64,000 nt of DNA from Flavobacteriaceae bacterium (GTDB lineage Bacteria > Bacteroidota > Bacteroidia > Flavobacteriales > Flavobacteriaceae). Under the pieces are notes generated by a model. It was not told the DNA's origin. It ran no database searches and saw nothing but the letters and a program-made list of their open reading frames with translations. Position 1 is the first letter of the stretch. Each line of letters begins with the position of its first letter. Both the position numbers and the translations under genes were made by a program. The stretch lies in the NCBI GenBank assembly GCA_024743095.1, contig JANSXF010000010.1, forward strand, positions 18,909-82,908, given 5' to 3'. Shown piece by piece: positions 16,640-25,152 of the stretch.

Positions 16640-17167
16640 ATGCGCAAGGAAGACTGTTTCTACTTGGGCAAAGTCGTTTCAAAATATAGTTTTAAGGGTG
16701 AGGTGTTGGTTAAATTGGACACCGATGAACCCGATATCTACGAGAATATGGAATCAGTGCTTGTTTCTTTGGGAAACAACCTGGTTCCTTTTTTTATTGA
16801 TAGGTGTCGACTCCATAAATCCAACCTCTTACGCATCGATTTTGAAGAGGTAAAGGATGAACCCACGGCCGATAAGCTTATTGGTTCCGAACTTTATCTG
16901 CCCCTTACCATGTTGCCCCCGCTCAAAGGGAATAAATTTTATTTTCACGAGGTTATTGGATTTACCCTCATAGACGAAGTCCACGGAAACATTGGTGTAG
17001 TCGAATCCATTAACGACAGTGCCTCACAGGACCTTTTTGAGGTGAAGAAAGAGGACAAAGAATTGTTGATACCGCTAAGCGACGAAATCATTATCAAAGT
17101 GGACAGGGAAAACAAGACCATCTTGGTTAAAACTCCGGAAGGTTTGGTAGATCTTTATTTGGGGTGA
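16640..17167 (+). CDS. rimM: Ribosome maturation factor RimM
   Basis: 175 aa. It helps 16S rRNA processing and 30S head assembly and binds S19. The N-terminal beta-barrel is YLGKVVSKYSFKGEVLVKLDTD; the C-terminal PRC-barrel shows GNKFYFHEVIGFTLIDE, SASQDLFEVKKEDKELLIPL and EIIIKVDRENKTILV. It is co-transcribed with rpsP. trmD is not the next gene here, unlike in many bacteria. Confidence 0.95.
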   Translation: MRKEDCFYLGKVVSKYSFKGEVLVKLDTDEPDIYENMESVLVSLGNNLVPFFIDRCRLHKSNLLRIDFEEVKDEPTADKLIGSELYLPLTMLPPLKGNKFYFHEVIGFTLIDEVHGNIGVVESINDSASQDLFEVKKEDKELLIPLSDEIIIKVDRENKTILVKTPEGLVDLYLG

Positions 17168-17198
17168 AATAAAAAGGAGGCAAATCGCTGTCCCCTCT

Positions 17199-17596
17199 TT
17201 ACATAACAAAACTCAATGAAATTTTTTTCCACTTGTCACCATCAAGGTAGAAGCCCAGTGATATTCCTAGGTAGGGGTTTTTGACCTCTACCATATCTAG
17301 CAATTCGGACCTGCGAAGAAAGTTAATAATCAAATGTGCCTGAGTAGGATACACTTGATGGAAGAGAAGTTTCAAAAGAGCCAAAATTTTTTGCCATGGC
17401 CGCAGATTCAAATCGAAGGCCAAGATTCATGTTATCGGCGATATTGTACTTTGGTTCTATAGCGAGAGATATGCCGCCTTCACCATCGGGTATAGTATAA
17501 ACTGCTTCCGCCAACACGGGATTTACCTTGTTCTTGCGCCTTTGAAACTTGTACTACGGCGGGCATAAGTAGGAATGAAAAAATGATTTTCTTCAT
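17199..17596 (-). pseudogene. Decayed outer-membrane beta-barrel protein gene
   Basis: Three frames together give one OMP-like protein. Frame A starts at ATG 17596 with signal peptide MKKIIFSFLLMPAVVQVSKAQ. Frame B continues with VYTIPDGEGGISLAIEP, NMNLGLRFESAAMA and SVSYSGTFDY to a stop at 17323. Frame C ends with VEVKNPYLGISLGFYLDGDK and WKK, a typical C-terminal strand of flavobacterial small barrels. There are two frame changes, and the total is too short for a barrel, so internal sequence is also lost. A pseudogene, with sequencing error less likely given two breaks plus a deletion. Confidence 0.7.
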
Positions 17597-17739
17597 AATG
17601 ATTAAAGTTTAGATAATTTTATTGGGGACTATCCCCAGGATTTGATGGCAAATTAAGCATGTTGGCATGACCGTTAGGATAGGAATTAAAGAATGTCCTG
17701 TTCCAATTGATATGTGTAAGTCAGGCACCCGGATTACCT

Positions 17740-17747
17740 TATCTTTG
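17740..17747 (+). promoter_or_regulatory. -7 box just before the trmN6-like gene
   Basis: TATCTTTG matches TAnnTTTG. The expected start (about 17752) coincides with the ATG at 17753, so the transcript would be leaderless or nearly so. Confidence 0.5.
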
Positions 17748-17752
17748 ATATA

Positions 17753-18463
17753 ATGAAACCATTCAAATTCAAAGAATTTACCATTCATCAAGATCAGTGT
17801 GCCATGAAGGTCGGTACCGATGGGGTACTGCTGGGCGCTTGGGCCTCATTGCAAAATAGGCCTGAATCTATTTTGGATGTAGGAGCAGGGACCGGACTCA
17901 TTGCTCTGCAACTTGCCCAACGTTCGGTAGCCGGAACTATAGATGCCATTGAGCTTGACGATGACGCTTATGAACAGTGCGTCTATAATTTTGAGGTTTC
18001 TCCATGGGGAGACAGACTGTTCTGTTATCATGCGGGTTTTGATGAATTTGTGGACGAGATGGACGACAAATACGATTTGATAGTTTCCAATCCACCGTTT
18101 TATACAGAAGAAGTTGCCAGCGGTAGCCAATCGCGGGACAGTGCTAGGCAAAATAGTTCGCTTCCATTTGAGGAATTGGTTCAAGGGGTATCCCGTTTTT
18201 TGACCGAAAATGGTATTTTTTCGGTTATCCTCCCTTTTAAGGAGGAAGTTTCATTTATCGCCTTGGCCAATAGGGCAGGATTGTTTCCGATGAGAATCAC
18301 AAGGGTAAAAGGGAATCCTGATTCGGATTTTAAACGAAGTTTGATGGAGTTCAACTTCCATAAAAAGGAACCTGTCATTGATGATTTGGTTATTGAGATA
18401 GCTAGACATCAATACACCGAGGAGTACATCAAATTAACCCAAGCATTTTATTTGAAAATGTAA
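17753..18463 (+). CDS. trmN6: tRNA1(Val) adenine-37 N6-methyltransferase-like protein
   Basis: 236-aa SAM-dependent methyltransferase, YfiC/TrmN6 family, which methylates A37 of tRNA1(Val). N-terminus FKFKEFTIHQDQCAMKVGTDGVLLGAW is the family signature. The SAM-binding motif I is ILDVGAGTGLIALQLAQ; the catalytic NPPFY is at about residues 104-108. The full length is normal. It stands alone between the decayed OMP gene and the acyl-CoA dehydrogenase. Confidence 0.9.
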   Translation: MKPFKFKEFTIHQDQCAMKVGTDGVLLGAWASLQNRPESILDVGAGTGLIALQLAQRSVAGTIDAIELDDDAYEQCVYNFEVSPWGDRLFCYHAGFDEFVDEMDDKYDLIVSNPPFYTEEVASGSQSRDSARQNSSLPFEELVQGVSRFLTENGIFSVILPFKEEVSFIALANRAGLFPMRITRVKGNPDSDFKRSLMEFNFHKKEPVIDDLVIEIARHQYTEEYIKLTQAFYLKM

Positions 18464-18506
18464 CAATGCGTAGATGAAATGTTATATTTACTAAAATTTA
18501 TTTAGT

Positions 18507-19685
18507 ATGAAGCCCGACTTATTTGAAGCCCCAGATTACTATAATTTGGATGATTTGCTTTCCGAGGAACATAAACTGGTCCGCGATGCCGCCCGTCAAT
18601 GGGTGAAACGCGATATATCTCCCATAATAGAGCAGTATGCACAGAAAGCAGAGTTTCCCAAACAGATTATAGGGGGGCTTGCCGAAATTGGAGCTTTTGG
18701 CCCCTACATACCCGAAGAATATGGTGGTGCCGGTCTGGACCAAATCAGTTATGGTTTGATTATGCAAGAGATAGAGCGCGGCGATAGTGGGGTACGCTCT
18801 ACCGCTTCCGTTCAGTCTTCTTTGGTAATGTATCCGATTTTTGCATATGGTAACGAAAAACAGCGTAAAAGATATCTTCCAAAGTTGGCAACGGGGGAGT
18901 GGATGGGCTGTTTTGGCCTTACGGAACCCAACCATGGTTCCAACCCGGGAGGGATGGAGACAAAATTCAAGGATGCAGGTGACCACTACCTACTGAACGG
19001 TGCCAAACTCTGGATATCCAACTCGCCATTTGCCGATGTTGCGGTGGTATGGGCCAAAAATGAGGAAGGAAGAATACACGGGCTTATCGTGGAACGGGGA
19101 ATGGAAGGGTTTTCCACACCAGAGACCCATAACAAATGGTCTTTAAGGGCATCTGCGACCGGAGAACTTATTTTTGATAATGTAAAAGTGCCCAAAGAAA
19201 ATCTTTTGCCCGGCAAAAATGGGTTGGGCGCACCTTTAGGTTGTCTGGATTCCGCGCGATACGGGATTGCATGGGGAGCTATCGGTGCAGCTATGGATTG
19301 TTATGACACAGCGCTCCGTTATGCCAAAGAGCGCGTTCAATTTGGGAAACCCATTGCAGCATACCAACTTCAGCAAAAAAAATTGGCCGAAATGATTACC
19401 GAAATCACCAAGGCCCAGTTGTTGGCTTTTCGTTTGGGACAGTTAAAGAATGAGGGCAAAGCCACAACGGCTCAGATTTCTATGGCCAAACGGAACAATG
19501 TGGAAATGGCGATAAAAATCGCCCGCGAAGCAAGGCAAATGCTCGGAGGTATGGGCATTACTGGTGAGTACAGCATAATGCGCCACATGATGAACCTTGA
19601 AAGTGTAATCACTTATGAAGGAACCCATGATATCCACTTGTTGATCACAGGAGCTGATATTACCGGTATTCAGGCCTTCAAATAA
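18507..19685 (+). CDS. Glutaryl-CoA dehydrogenase-type acyl-CoA dehydrogenase
   Basis: 392-aa FAD enzyme that oxidises an acyl-CoA. Motifs: CFGLTEPNHGSNPGGMET (FAD and substrate loop), KLWISNSPFADVAVVWA, WSLRASATGELIFDNVKVP, and the C-terminal GGMGITGEYSIMRH followed by ESVITYEGTHDIH with the catalytic Glu in YEGTHDIH. The MRHMMNLES and WSLRAS patterns are those of glutaryl-CoA dehydrogenase, which converts glutaryl-CoA to crotonyl-CoA in lysine and tryptophan degradation. No other pathway genes are adjacent, so the substrate is inferred. It faces the YdeP-like gene on the other strand with a 4-base gap. Confidence 0.88.
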   Translation: MKPDLFEAPDYYNLDDLLSEEHKLVRDAARQWVKRDISPIIEQYAQKAEFPKQIIGGLAEIGAFGPYIPEEYGGAGLDQISYGLIMQEIERGDSGVRSTASVQSSLVMYPIFAYGNEKQRKRYLPKLATGEWMGCFGLTEPNHGSNPGGMETKFKDAGDHYLLNGAKLWISNSPFADVAVVWAKNEEGRIHGLIVERGMEGFSTPETHNKWSLRASATGELIFDNVKVPKENLLPGKNGLGAPLGCLDSARYGIAWGAIGAAMDCYDTALRYAKERVQFGKPIAAYQLQQKKLAEMITEITKAQLLAFRLGQLKNEGKATTAQISMAKRNNVEMAIKIAREARQMLGGMGITGEYSIMRHMMNLESVITYEGTHDIHLLITGADITGIQAFK

Positions 19686-19689
19686 TAGC

Positions 19690-21990
19690 TTACGAAGCTT
19701 TTTCCACGGTAACTTTAATCGATTTGCTGATGGGTGTCTGGCTCTTGTCGGCAAATTGATTATGGGGCACCAACATGTTGGTTTCGGGAAAATAGGCGGC
19801 CATGTTCCCCTTTGGAATTTGATACTTTACCACCAAAAATTTTTCGGCAGTGCGTCGTATATCGTCATAATGGCTATGAAGATGTACGATATCTTCTTGG
19901 GCCAGCCCTTTTTCCATCATATCGTCTTCGTTCATAAAAACTACACGTCGCTCATTGTAGATGCCTCGATAACGATCATCCAATCCGTAGATGGTTGTGT
20001 TGAACTGATCGTGGGACCGAATGGTCATCAATAACAACTCATCTGACTTCAGTTGATGCTCGGGCAATGGGGTAATGGACAATTGTGCCATTCCGTTGGG
20101 GAGCATCCTAAAATCACGTTTGCGAACATTGTTTGGCAAATAGTACCCAAAACCTTTGGACTGTTCGCTGGTATTTTCAAACCCCTTTACCGTTTTGTCC
20201 ATCAATTCCCGGATCAAGTTATAATTTTGCCCAAGCTCGTACCAGTCCATGGAGTGGTTTCCTCGAAAATAGGTGTGTGCCATTAGGGCGATAATTTCCG
20301 GTTCACTTTTAATATGTTCCGAAGCAGGTATTAACAACCCCTTGCTCTGCCGCACTTTTCCCATACTGCTCTCCATGGTCAAAAATTGAAGCTCGCCGTT
20401 CTTTTCATCCTTTTCCGAACGTCCAAAAGTGGGCAACAGCAATGCTGTTTTTCCCGTCACCAAATGGCTTCGGTTGAGTTTCGTGCTTATTTGTACGGTT
20501 AAATCACAATTTTGAATGGCATCTGCCGTGTATTGGGTGTCCGAGGCCGCCATCAAAAAATTACCGCCCAAACAAACAAAAACCTTGGCCTTTTTCTCAT
20601 ACATTGCCTTTATGGCCTCTACCGTATCATAACCTTTTTCGGTAGGCGGGTCAAAATTGAGATGTTCCTGAATTTTGGAATTGAGCGTTTTGTCCACAAA
20701 GTGCATTATGCCCACCGAACGGTCGCCCTGTACATTGCTATGTCCGCGCACGGGACAAGTACCGGCAAACGGTTTACCAACAGCACCTTTGAGCAACAAA
20801 ATATTTACGTACTCTTTGATGCAATCCACTGCATTTTTATGCTGGGTGATTCCCATCGCCCAACAGACCACGATCTTGGAGTTTTCGGCCAATAATTCGA
20901 CTACCTTGTCGATTTTTCGCATGTAGACCCCACTTCTTTGTTGAAGGCTTTCCATATCATATTGGTCCAAATCTTTCAATAAGGCATCATATCCATCAAC
21001 ATATTCAACAATAAATTCATGGTCGATGACATTGGAGTTTTTGGCCTCAAGTGCCACTAATTTTTTTAGAATTAGTTTGGCCAGAGCAACATCTTCATTG
21101 ATTTTTACGGGCAAGTGGATGTCGGCAATGGACTGTCCGTTCCCCAACATGTCCGAAACGCTTTGTGGGTTTTTAAAGTTGACCAATCCCGTTTCGGCCA
21201 ATGGATTTATGCTGATGATCTTCCCGCCGTTCTTTTTGCACTTTTCCAGTGCGGACAACATTCTTGGGTGATTGGTACCTGGATTTTGCCCCACCACGAG
21301 AATAATTTCGGCCCCATACAGGTCGTCCAGTTTTACGGAACCTTTCCCGATTCCCAATGTCTCGGAAAGTGCCACCCCAGATGATTCGTGGCACATATTG
21401 GAACAATCGGGCATATTGTTGGTGCCGAATGCGCGGGCAAACATGCCATACAGATAGGCAGCTTCGTTGCTTGATCTGCCCGAAGTGTAAAAAATGGCCT
21501 CGTTTGGATCTTTTAGTTGATGAAGTTCCTCCGATATTAATTCAAATGCATCCTGCCATGAGGTGGGTTGATAGTATATACTGTCCGGTCTTAAGATCAT
21601 TGGTTCTATCACCCGACCCAATTTATTGAGTTCAAAATCGCTCAAACGTGATAGCTCTTCTACCGAATGTTCTTTAAAAAAGTCCGCTCCAATATGTTCC
21701 CGGGTGGCTTCATCGGCCAATGCCTTTGCCCCATTTTCGCAGTATTCCCCAATCTTTGAAGGATGCTCAGGTACGGGCCAGGCACAACTAGGACAACGAA
21801 ATCCATCCTCTTGGTTCATTTCCAGCAAACTACGCATGGAATTTACAATCCCCATTTCCTTAAAGCTATGTCGTAGCGCTTCTTTAATACCTAAAAAACC
21901 TGCTGCGGTTTGCATGGGTTCTTTAATTTGTAGGCCTGTGAATTTGATGTTGCCGGTAAGGGAAACGTTTCTGGTAAATTGTTCTTGCAT
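19690..21990 (-). CDS. FdhF/YdeP-family molybdopterin oxidoreductase
   Basis: 766 aa. N-terminal CPSCAWPVP is a short Cys motif rather than a full 4Fe-4S set. The molybdopterin domain shows FYTSGRSSNEAAYLYGMFARAFG, CSNMCHESSG, ILVVGQNPGTNHPRM, CWAMGITQHKNAVD and KAKVFVCLGGNFLMA. The C-terminal MGD-binding domain has LLLMTIRSHDQFNTTIYGLDDRYRG. This is the YdeP clade of formate-dehydrogenase-like proteins, linked to acid resistance in E. coli; the substrate is unknown. No fdhD-like accessory gene is adjacent. Confidence 0.88.
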   Translation of the reverse strand: MQEQFTRNVSLTGNIKFTGLQIKEPMQTAAGFLGIKEALRHSFKEMGIVNSMRSLLEMNQEDGFRCPSCAWPVPEHPSKIGEYCENGAKALADEATREHIGADFFKEHSVEELSRLSDFELNKLGRVIEPMILRPDSIYYQPTSWQDAFELISEELHQLKDPNEAIFYTSGRSSNEAAYLYGMFARAFGTNNMPDCSNMCHESSGVALSETLGIGKGSVKLDDLYGAEIILVVGQNPGTNHPRMLSALEKCKKNGGKIISINPLAETGLVNFKNPQSVSDMLGNGQSIADIHLPVKINEDVALAKLILKKLVALEAKNSNVIDHEFIVEYVDGYDALLKDLDQYDMESLQQRSGVYMRKIDKVVELLAENSKIVVCWAMGITQHKNAVDCIKEYVNILLLKGAVGKPFAGTCPVRGHSNVQGDRSVGIMHFVDKTLNSKIQEHLNFDPPTEKGYDTVEAIKAMYEKKAKVFVCLGGNFLMAASDTQYTADAIQNCDLTVQISTKLNRSHLVTGKTALLLPTFGRSEKDEKNGELQFLTMESSMGKVRQSKGLLIPASEHIKSEPEIIALMAHTYFRGNHSMDWYELGQNYNLIRELMDKTVKGFENTSEQSKGFGYYLPNNVRKRDFRMLPNGMAQLSITPLPEHQLKSDELLLMTIRSHDQFNTTIYGLDDRYRGIYNERRVVFMNEDDMMEKGLAQEDIVHLHSHYDDIRRTAEKFLVVKYQIPKGNMAAYFPETNMLVPHNQFADKSQTPISKSIKVTVEKAS

Positions 21991-22090
21991 GCCTTAATAT
22001 AGGGTTTTTGAGGTTGGATAGCTATTTCTTGCAACTTTGGATAACCTTGTCCACTGAATGGAATTACCTTTAATTTGAATTTGTATCGCA

Positions 22091-22105
22091 ACATATTTAC
22101 TATGT
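22091..22105. promoter_or_regulatory. Inverted repeat before umuC, possible damage-response operator
   Basis: ACATA-TTTAC-TATGT lies 31 bases before the umuC ATG and overlaps the region where a -7 box (TAATTTAG, 22104-22111, imperfect) would lie. The position suits a repressor. No LexA consensus is firmly known to me for this group, so the role is speculative. Confidence 0.3.
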
Positions 22106-22135
22106 AATTTAGCAAAAATCGAGTATTTTAAAAGC

Positions 22136-23395
22136 ATGTTCGCCCTTGTAGATTGCAATAACTTTTATGCCTCATGTGAACGGGTGTTTCAGCCCCAGTT
22201 CAATAATGTTCCTGTGGGTATCCTATCCAACAACGATGGATGTTTTATCTCGCGAAGCGATGAAGCAAAGGAACTCGGACTGCCCATGGGTGCCCCGGAG
22301 TTTAAGTACAGACAATTTTGTAAGGAGAATGGCATCAAAGTGTTTTCATCCAATTACCCCCTCTATGGGGATATGAGCAGTAGAGTGATGAATATTCTAG
22401 GTACATTTACTCCGGAGATGGAGGTTTACAGTGTTGACGAGGCCTTTTTAAAGTTTGATGGCTTCAAGAACCATGATTTTGATGCCTACGGAAGGGAAAT
22501 CCAACGAATGATCCAAAAATGTACGGGCATTCCCATCAGTATAGGGGTCGCACCAACAAAGGGATTGGCCAAAGTAGCCAATAAGATTGCCAAAAAACTA
22601 AAGTCCAGAACAGGTGGCGTGTACCTAATCGATTCAGAAGAAAGACGCATAAAAGCATTGAAATGGACAAAGATTGAAAGCGTTTGGGGAATAGGGAGAG
22701 GAAACCAGAAACGGCTCCAGACCAAAAATATAAAAACAGCCTATGATTTTACCCAACTGTCGGATGAATGGGTAAAAAAACAAATGGCCATCATTGGTCT
22801 TAGGCTGAAGAAAGATTTGGAGGGCATCCCGACATTGGACCTGGATGACGATGCCCGAGAGAAAAAGGCCATAGCCACTACCAGAAGTTTTGAAAGTACC
22901 TATTCCGATATTGAAAATATCAAGGAAAGAATATCCACTTTCGCAACCAGTTGTGCCGAAAAATTACGAAGCCAAGGGAGCAGTTGCAATTACCTTGTGG
23001 TGCTTTTGAGGAGTGATCGCCATAAAAAGGATGAGCCACAAGATAGGAGCAGTCTTATTATTACGCTGCCCTATGCCACGGATTCGAGTTTTACCATAAG
23101 CAACTATGCGGTCAAAGCCGCAATTTCCATATTTAGGCCAGGCATCAAATACAAGAGGGCAGGGGTGATTCTTTCAGGATTGGTCCCGACCAATGAACGG
23201 CAACTGGATTTGTTTCTGTCCGAAAATCCAAAGCACCATAAAATCATGGAAGTGATGGATGGCATCAACAATAAATACGGAGGATATAAGATGAAAATAG
23301 CCAACCAGGATTTAAAACGGACATGGAAAATGCGCCAAGAACATCTGTCCCCAAAATACACCACGAATATCAATGACATTATCAAAGTGAAATGA
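22136..23395 (+). CDS. umuC: Y-family DNA polymerase V catalytic subunit UmuC
   Basis: 419-aa error-prone translesion polymerase. Motifs: MFALVDCNNFYASCERVFQP with the first metal Asp, LSNNDGCFISRSDEAK, and YSVDEAFL with the catalytic Asp-Glu pair. The thumb carries IPISIGVAPTKGLAKVANKIAKK. The C-terminal little-finger domain follows (SQG..CNYLVVLLRSDRHKK). The ATG overlaps nothing upstream. The last codons overlap the umuD start by four bases, so the pair is coupled, with umuC first, the reverse of the E. coli order. Confidence 0.95.
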   Translation: MFALVDCNNFYASCERVFQPQFNNVPVGILSNNDGCFISRSDEAKELGLPMGAPEFKYRQFCKENGIKVFSSNYPLYGDMSSRVMNILGTFTPEMEVYSVDEAFLKFDGFKNHDFDAYGREIQRMIQKCTGIPISIGVAPTKGLAKVANKIAKKLKSRTGGVYLIDSEERRIKALKWTKIESVWGIGRGNQKRLQTKNIKTAYDFTQLSDEWVKKQMAIIGLRLKKDLEGIPTLDLDDDAREKKAIATTRSFESTYSDIENIKERISTFATSCAEKLRSQGSSCNYLVVLLRSDRHKKDEPQDRSSLIITLPYATDSSFTISNYAVKAAISIFRPGIKYKRAGVILSGLVPTNERQLDLFLSENPKHHKIMEVMDGINNKYGGYKMKIANQDLKRTWKMRQEHLSPKYTTNINDIIKVK

Positions 23396-23841
23396 CCTCG
23401 AAAAAATCGCCAGAAACAGAATCACTTACTTTTTACACTCCAAACAAAGATCAGGGATTGGACATCCCACTGTCGCATAATTCGGTTTCGGCCGGATTTC
23501 CTTCACCGGCAGACGATTTTAAGGAAAAGCGTATTAGTTTGGACAAAACTTTGATCAAAAACAAAGAAGCGACCTTCTACGCACGCGTTAGTGGAAAGTC
23601 CATGATCGGAGCAGGGCTCGATGATGGAGATTTATTGGTCATTGATAGAAGCTTGGAAGCTGAGAATGGCAAAATAGCCGTTTGTTTTTTGGATGGGGAG
23701 TTTACCGTAAAACGGCTACATATCGAAAAGAACACCATTGTATTGATGCCAGAAAATGACAGTTATAAGCCTATAAGGGTATCCAAGGATAGTGATTTAT
23801 TGATTTGGGGCATGGTTACCTATGTAATCAAAGCTGTTTGA
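23392..23841 (+). CDS. umuD: UmuD-type LexA/S24 serine peptidase
   Basis: 149 aa. It self-cleaves when RecA filaments form and then activates UmuC. The cleavage site is Ala34-Gly35 in SVSAGFPSPADDF. The catalytic Ser70 lies in VSGKSMIGAG and Lys107 in EFTVKRL, the normal dyad. There is no DNA-binding N-terminus, so it is UmuD rather than LexA. It overlaps umuC by ATGA. Slightly longer than E. coli UmuD (139 aa) through the N-terminal leader. Confidence 0.93.
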   Translation: MTSKKSPETESLTFYTPNKDQGLDIPLSHNSVSAGFPSPADDFKEKRISLDKTLIKNKEATFYARVSGKSMIGAGLDDGDLLVIDRSLEAENGKIAVCFLDGEFTVKRLHIEKNTIVLMPENDSYKPIRVSKDSDLLIWGMVTYVIKAV

Positions 23842-23860
23842 TTTACCAAGAATAGAAGAA

Positions 23861-23887
23861 TGTCATCTTGAGCGCAGTCGAGAGATC
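23861..23887. repeat. Interspersed repeat of the flavobacterial GAGCGCAGTCGAG type
   Basis: TGTCATCTTGAGCGCAGTCG followed by AGAGATC. Sequences of this pattern recur between genes in many flavobacterial genomes, from memory. Only one copy was noticed in this window. It lies just after umuD in untranslated DNA. Confidence 0.5.
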
Positions 23888-24050
23888 GTCCCGTAGCCAA
23901 GACAGCATTCAGAATTATTTTATTGGTGAAAAGTAGAGCCATTCGTTTCAAACCATTGGCTATGTTCCGAATAGAATAAGAAACTTGTTTCCTGGGGATG
24001 ATTTTAACCTGATTTTTATTGAAAAGACGGCAAGTTCAAAATCCTTTGCT

Positions 24051-24058
24051 ATCTTTGT
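24051..24058 (+). promoter_or_regulatory. -7 box of the candidate small RNA
   Basis: TATCTTTG, a full TAnnTTTG match, with the transcript start expected near 24063. No convincing -33 TTG at the usual spacing. Confidence 0.55.
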
Positions 24059-24062
24059 ACCG

Positions 24063-24158
24063 TTGTGTTGGATTCCAGTCGCGATGATTGGAATCAGGTT
24101 GAAGCATCAAACTGATGCTCGCCAATGAAAGGCTTTCCTTTTGGAAGGCTTTTTTTGT
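24063..24158 (+). ncRNA. Candidate small RNA with two hairpins and an intrinsic terminator
   Basis: Between umuD and hutG, with no ORF. Downstream of the -7 box lie hairpin GATTCCA/TGGAATC (24072-24096), hairpin AGCATCA/TGATGCT with an AAC loop (24104-24120), and a terminator stem at 24129-24154 with loop TTTT and a T7 tract at 24151-24157. A promoter box plus an ordered set of stems ending in a terminator about 95 bases later is a standard small-RNA layout. Rfam Flavo-1 is one family to compare; I cannot confirm a match. It may instead be only the umuCD trailer. Confidence 0.5.
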
Positions 24159-24176
24159 TTGTGGTTGAGACTGAAA

Positions 24177-25148
24177 TTAACTTCCAGAAATGCTATGTGC
24201 CACATGATGTACCAGCGAAGCCGCCAGTTTAGCAGTTTGTCCGTCAATATCGTACTTCGGATTCATCTCGGCAATGTCCATGCTGATCAACTTTCCCGAG
24301 CCAATGATCGTTTTCAAACATTCCAAAACCATATACGGGCTAAAACCCATGGGCGAAGCAGCACTGACCCCGGGTGCGTAGGCCGAAGAGAACCCATCCA
24401 AGTCGATGGTCACATAGATATGGTCCACATTTTTGGCAAAGGCATTGATCCAGGTGGTGATTTCTTCCAGTAAGGGAATTTGGAAGGTATCGTTCATTAC
24501 ATAGATGACATCGAGGTCCCTGGCCATTTGAAATAGATTTCGGTCATTGGCATCCTTTCGGATACCGAGACAGAGATAGTTAAAATCGATGCCCCTTTTT
24601 TCACAGTCCTTGGCGATTTGATAAAACGGGGTGCCCGAATTGCTCTGCCCCGTATTTTTTCGCAAATCAAAATGCGCATCAAAATTGATGATACCGATGG
24701 TCTGCCCTTCTTTTTTGGCATCCAAATAGGCTTTGATGCCGTTATAGTGGCCGTAAGCCATATCATGCCCGCCTCCTAAAACAATCGGGAACTGTTTTTT
24801 TTCCAAAAGAGTCGTCACTGATTCCGCAAGTTGTTCTTGGGCAGATTCCATATCGCTATTGGTGCAGGTAATGGAACCTACATCGTGTAACAGTACATTG
24901 CTTCCCAAATGGTTGGGCATTTTGGAAAAACTGCTTTTGATGGCATCTGGGCCGTCTTCGGCACCTATACGACCTTGGTTACGGTTCACACCGGTATCAC
25001 AGGCGTAGCCCAATAGGGCAATGGATTTTTTCTGTGCTTCGGGAAGTTCTTCCAAGGGCGTACAATGCACTTTTTCGTGCAGATATAGCCATTTGTTGGA
25101 AATCCTTCCTGTCCAAAGGTCTTTTTTCGGGGGTTCGTAGTGTTTCAT
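24177..25148 (-). CDS. hutG: Formimidoylglutamase
   Basis: 323-aa arginase-family Mn enzyme that splits N-formimino-L-glutamate into glutamate and formamide, the last step of this histidine route. Metal-binding motifs: VLGGGHDMAYGHYNG, NFDAHFDLRKN, and TIDLDGFSSAYAPGVSA. ATG at 25148 is preferred over GTG at 25151. It follows hutU by four bases and ends the operon. The arginase family also includes agmatinase, but context settles the call. Confidence 0.93.
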   Translation of the reverse strand: MKHYEPPKKDLWTGRISNKWLYLHEKVHCTPLEELPEAQKKSIALLGYACDTGVNRNQGRIGAEDGPDAIKSSFSKMPNHLGSNVLLHDVGSITCTNSDMESAQEQLAESVTTLLEKKQFPIVLGGGHDMAYGHYNGIKAYLDAKKEGQTIGIINFDAHFDLRKNTGQSNSGTPFYQIAKDCEKRGIDFNYLCLGIRKDANDRNLFQMARDLDVIYVMNDTFQIPLLEEITTWINAFAKNVDHIYVTIDLDGFSSAYAPGVSAASPMGFSPYMVLECLKTIIGSGKLISMDIAEMNPKYDIDGQTAKLAASLVHHVAHSISGS

Positions 25149-25152
25149 CACA

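Noticed and set aside
17323..17517. 64-aa ORF taken alone as a small gene
   Set aside because: It is the middle part of the decayed outer-membrane gene, with the signal peptide and C-terminus in the neighbouring frames.
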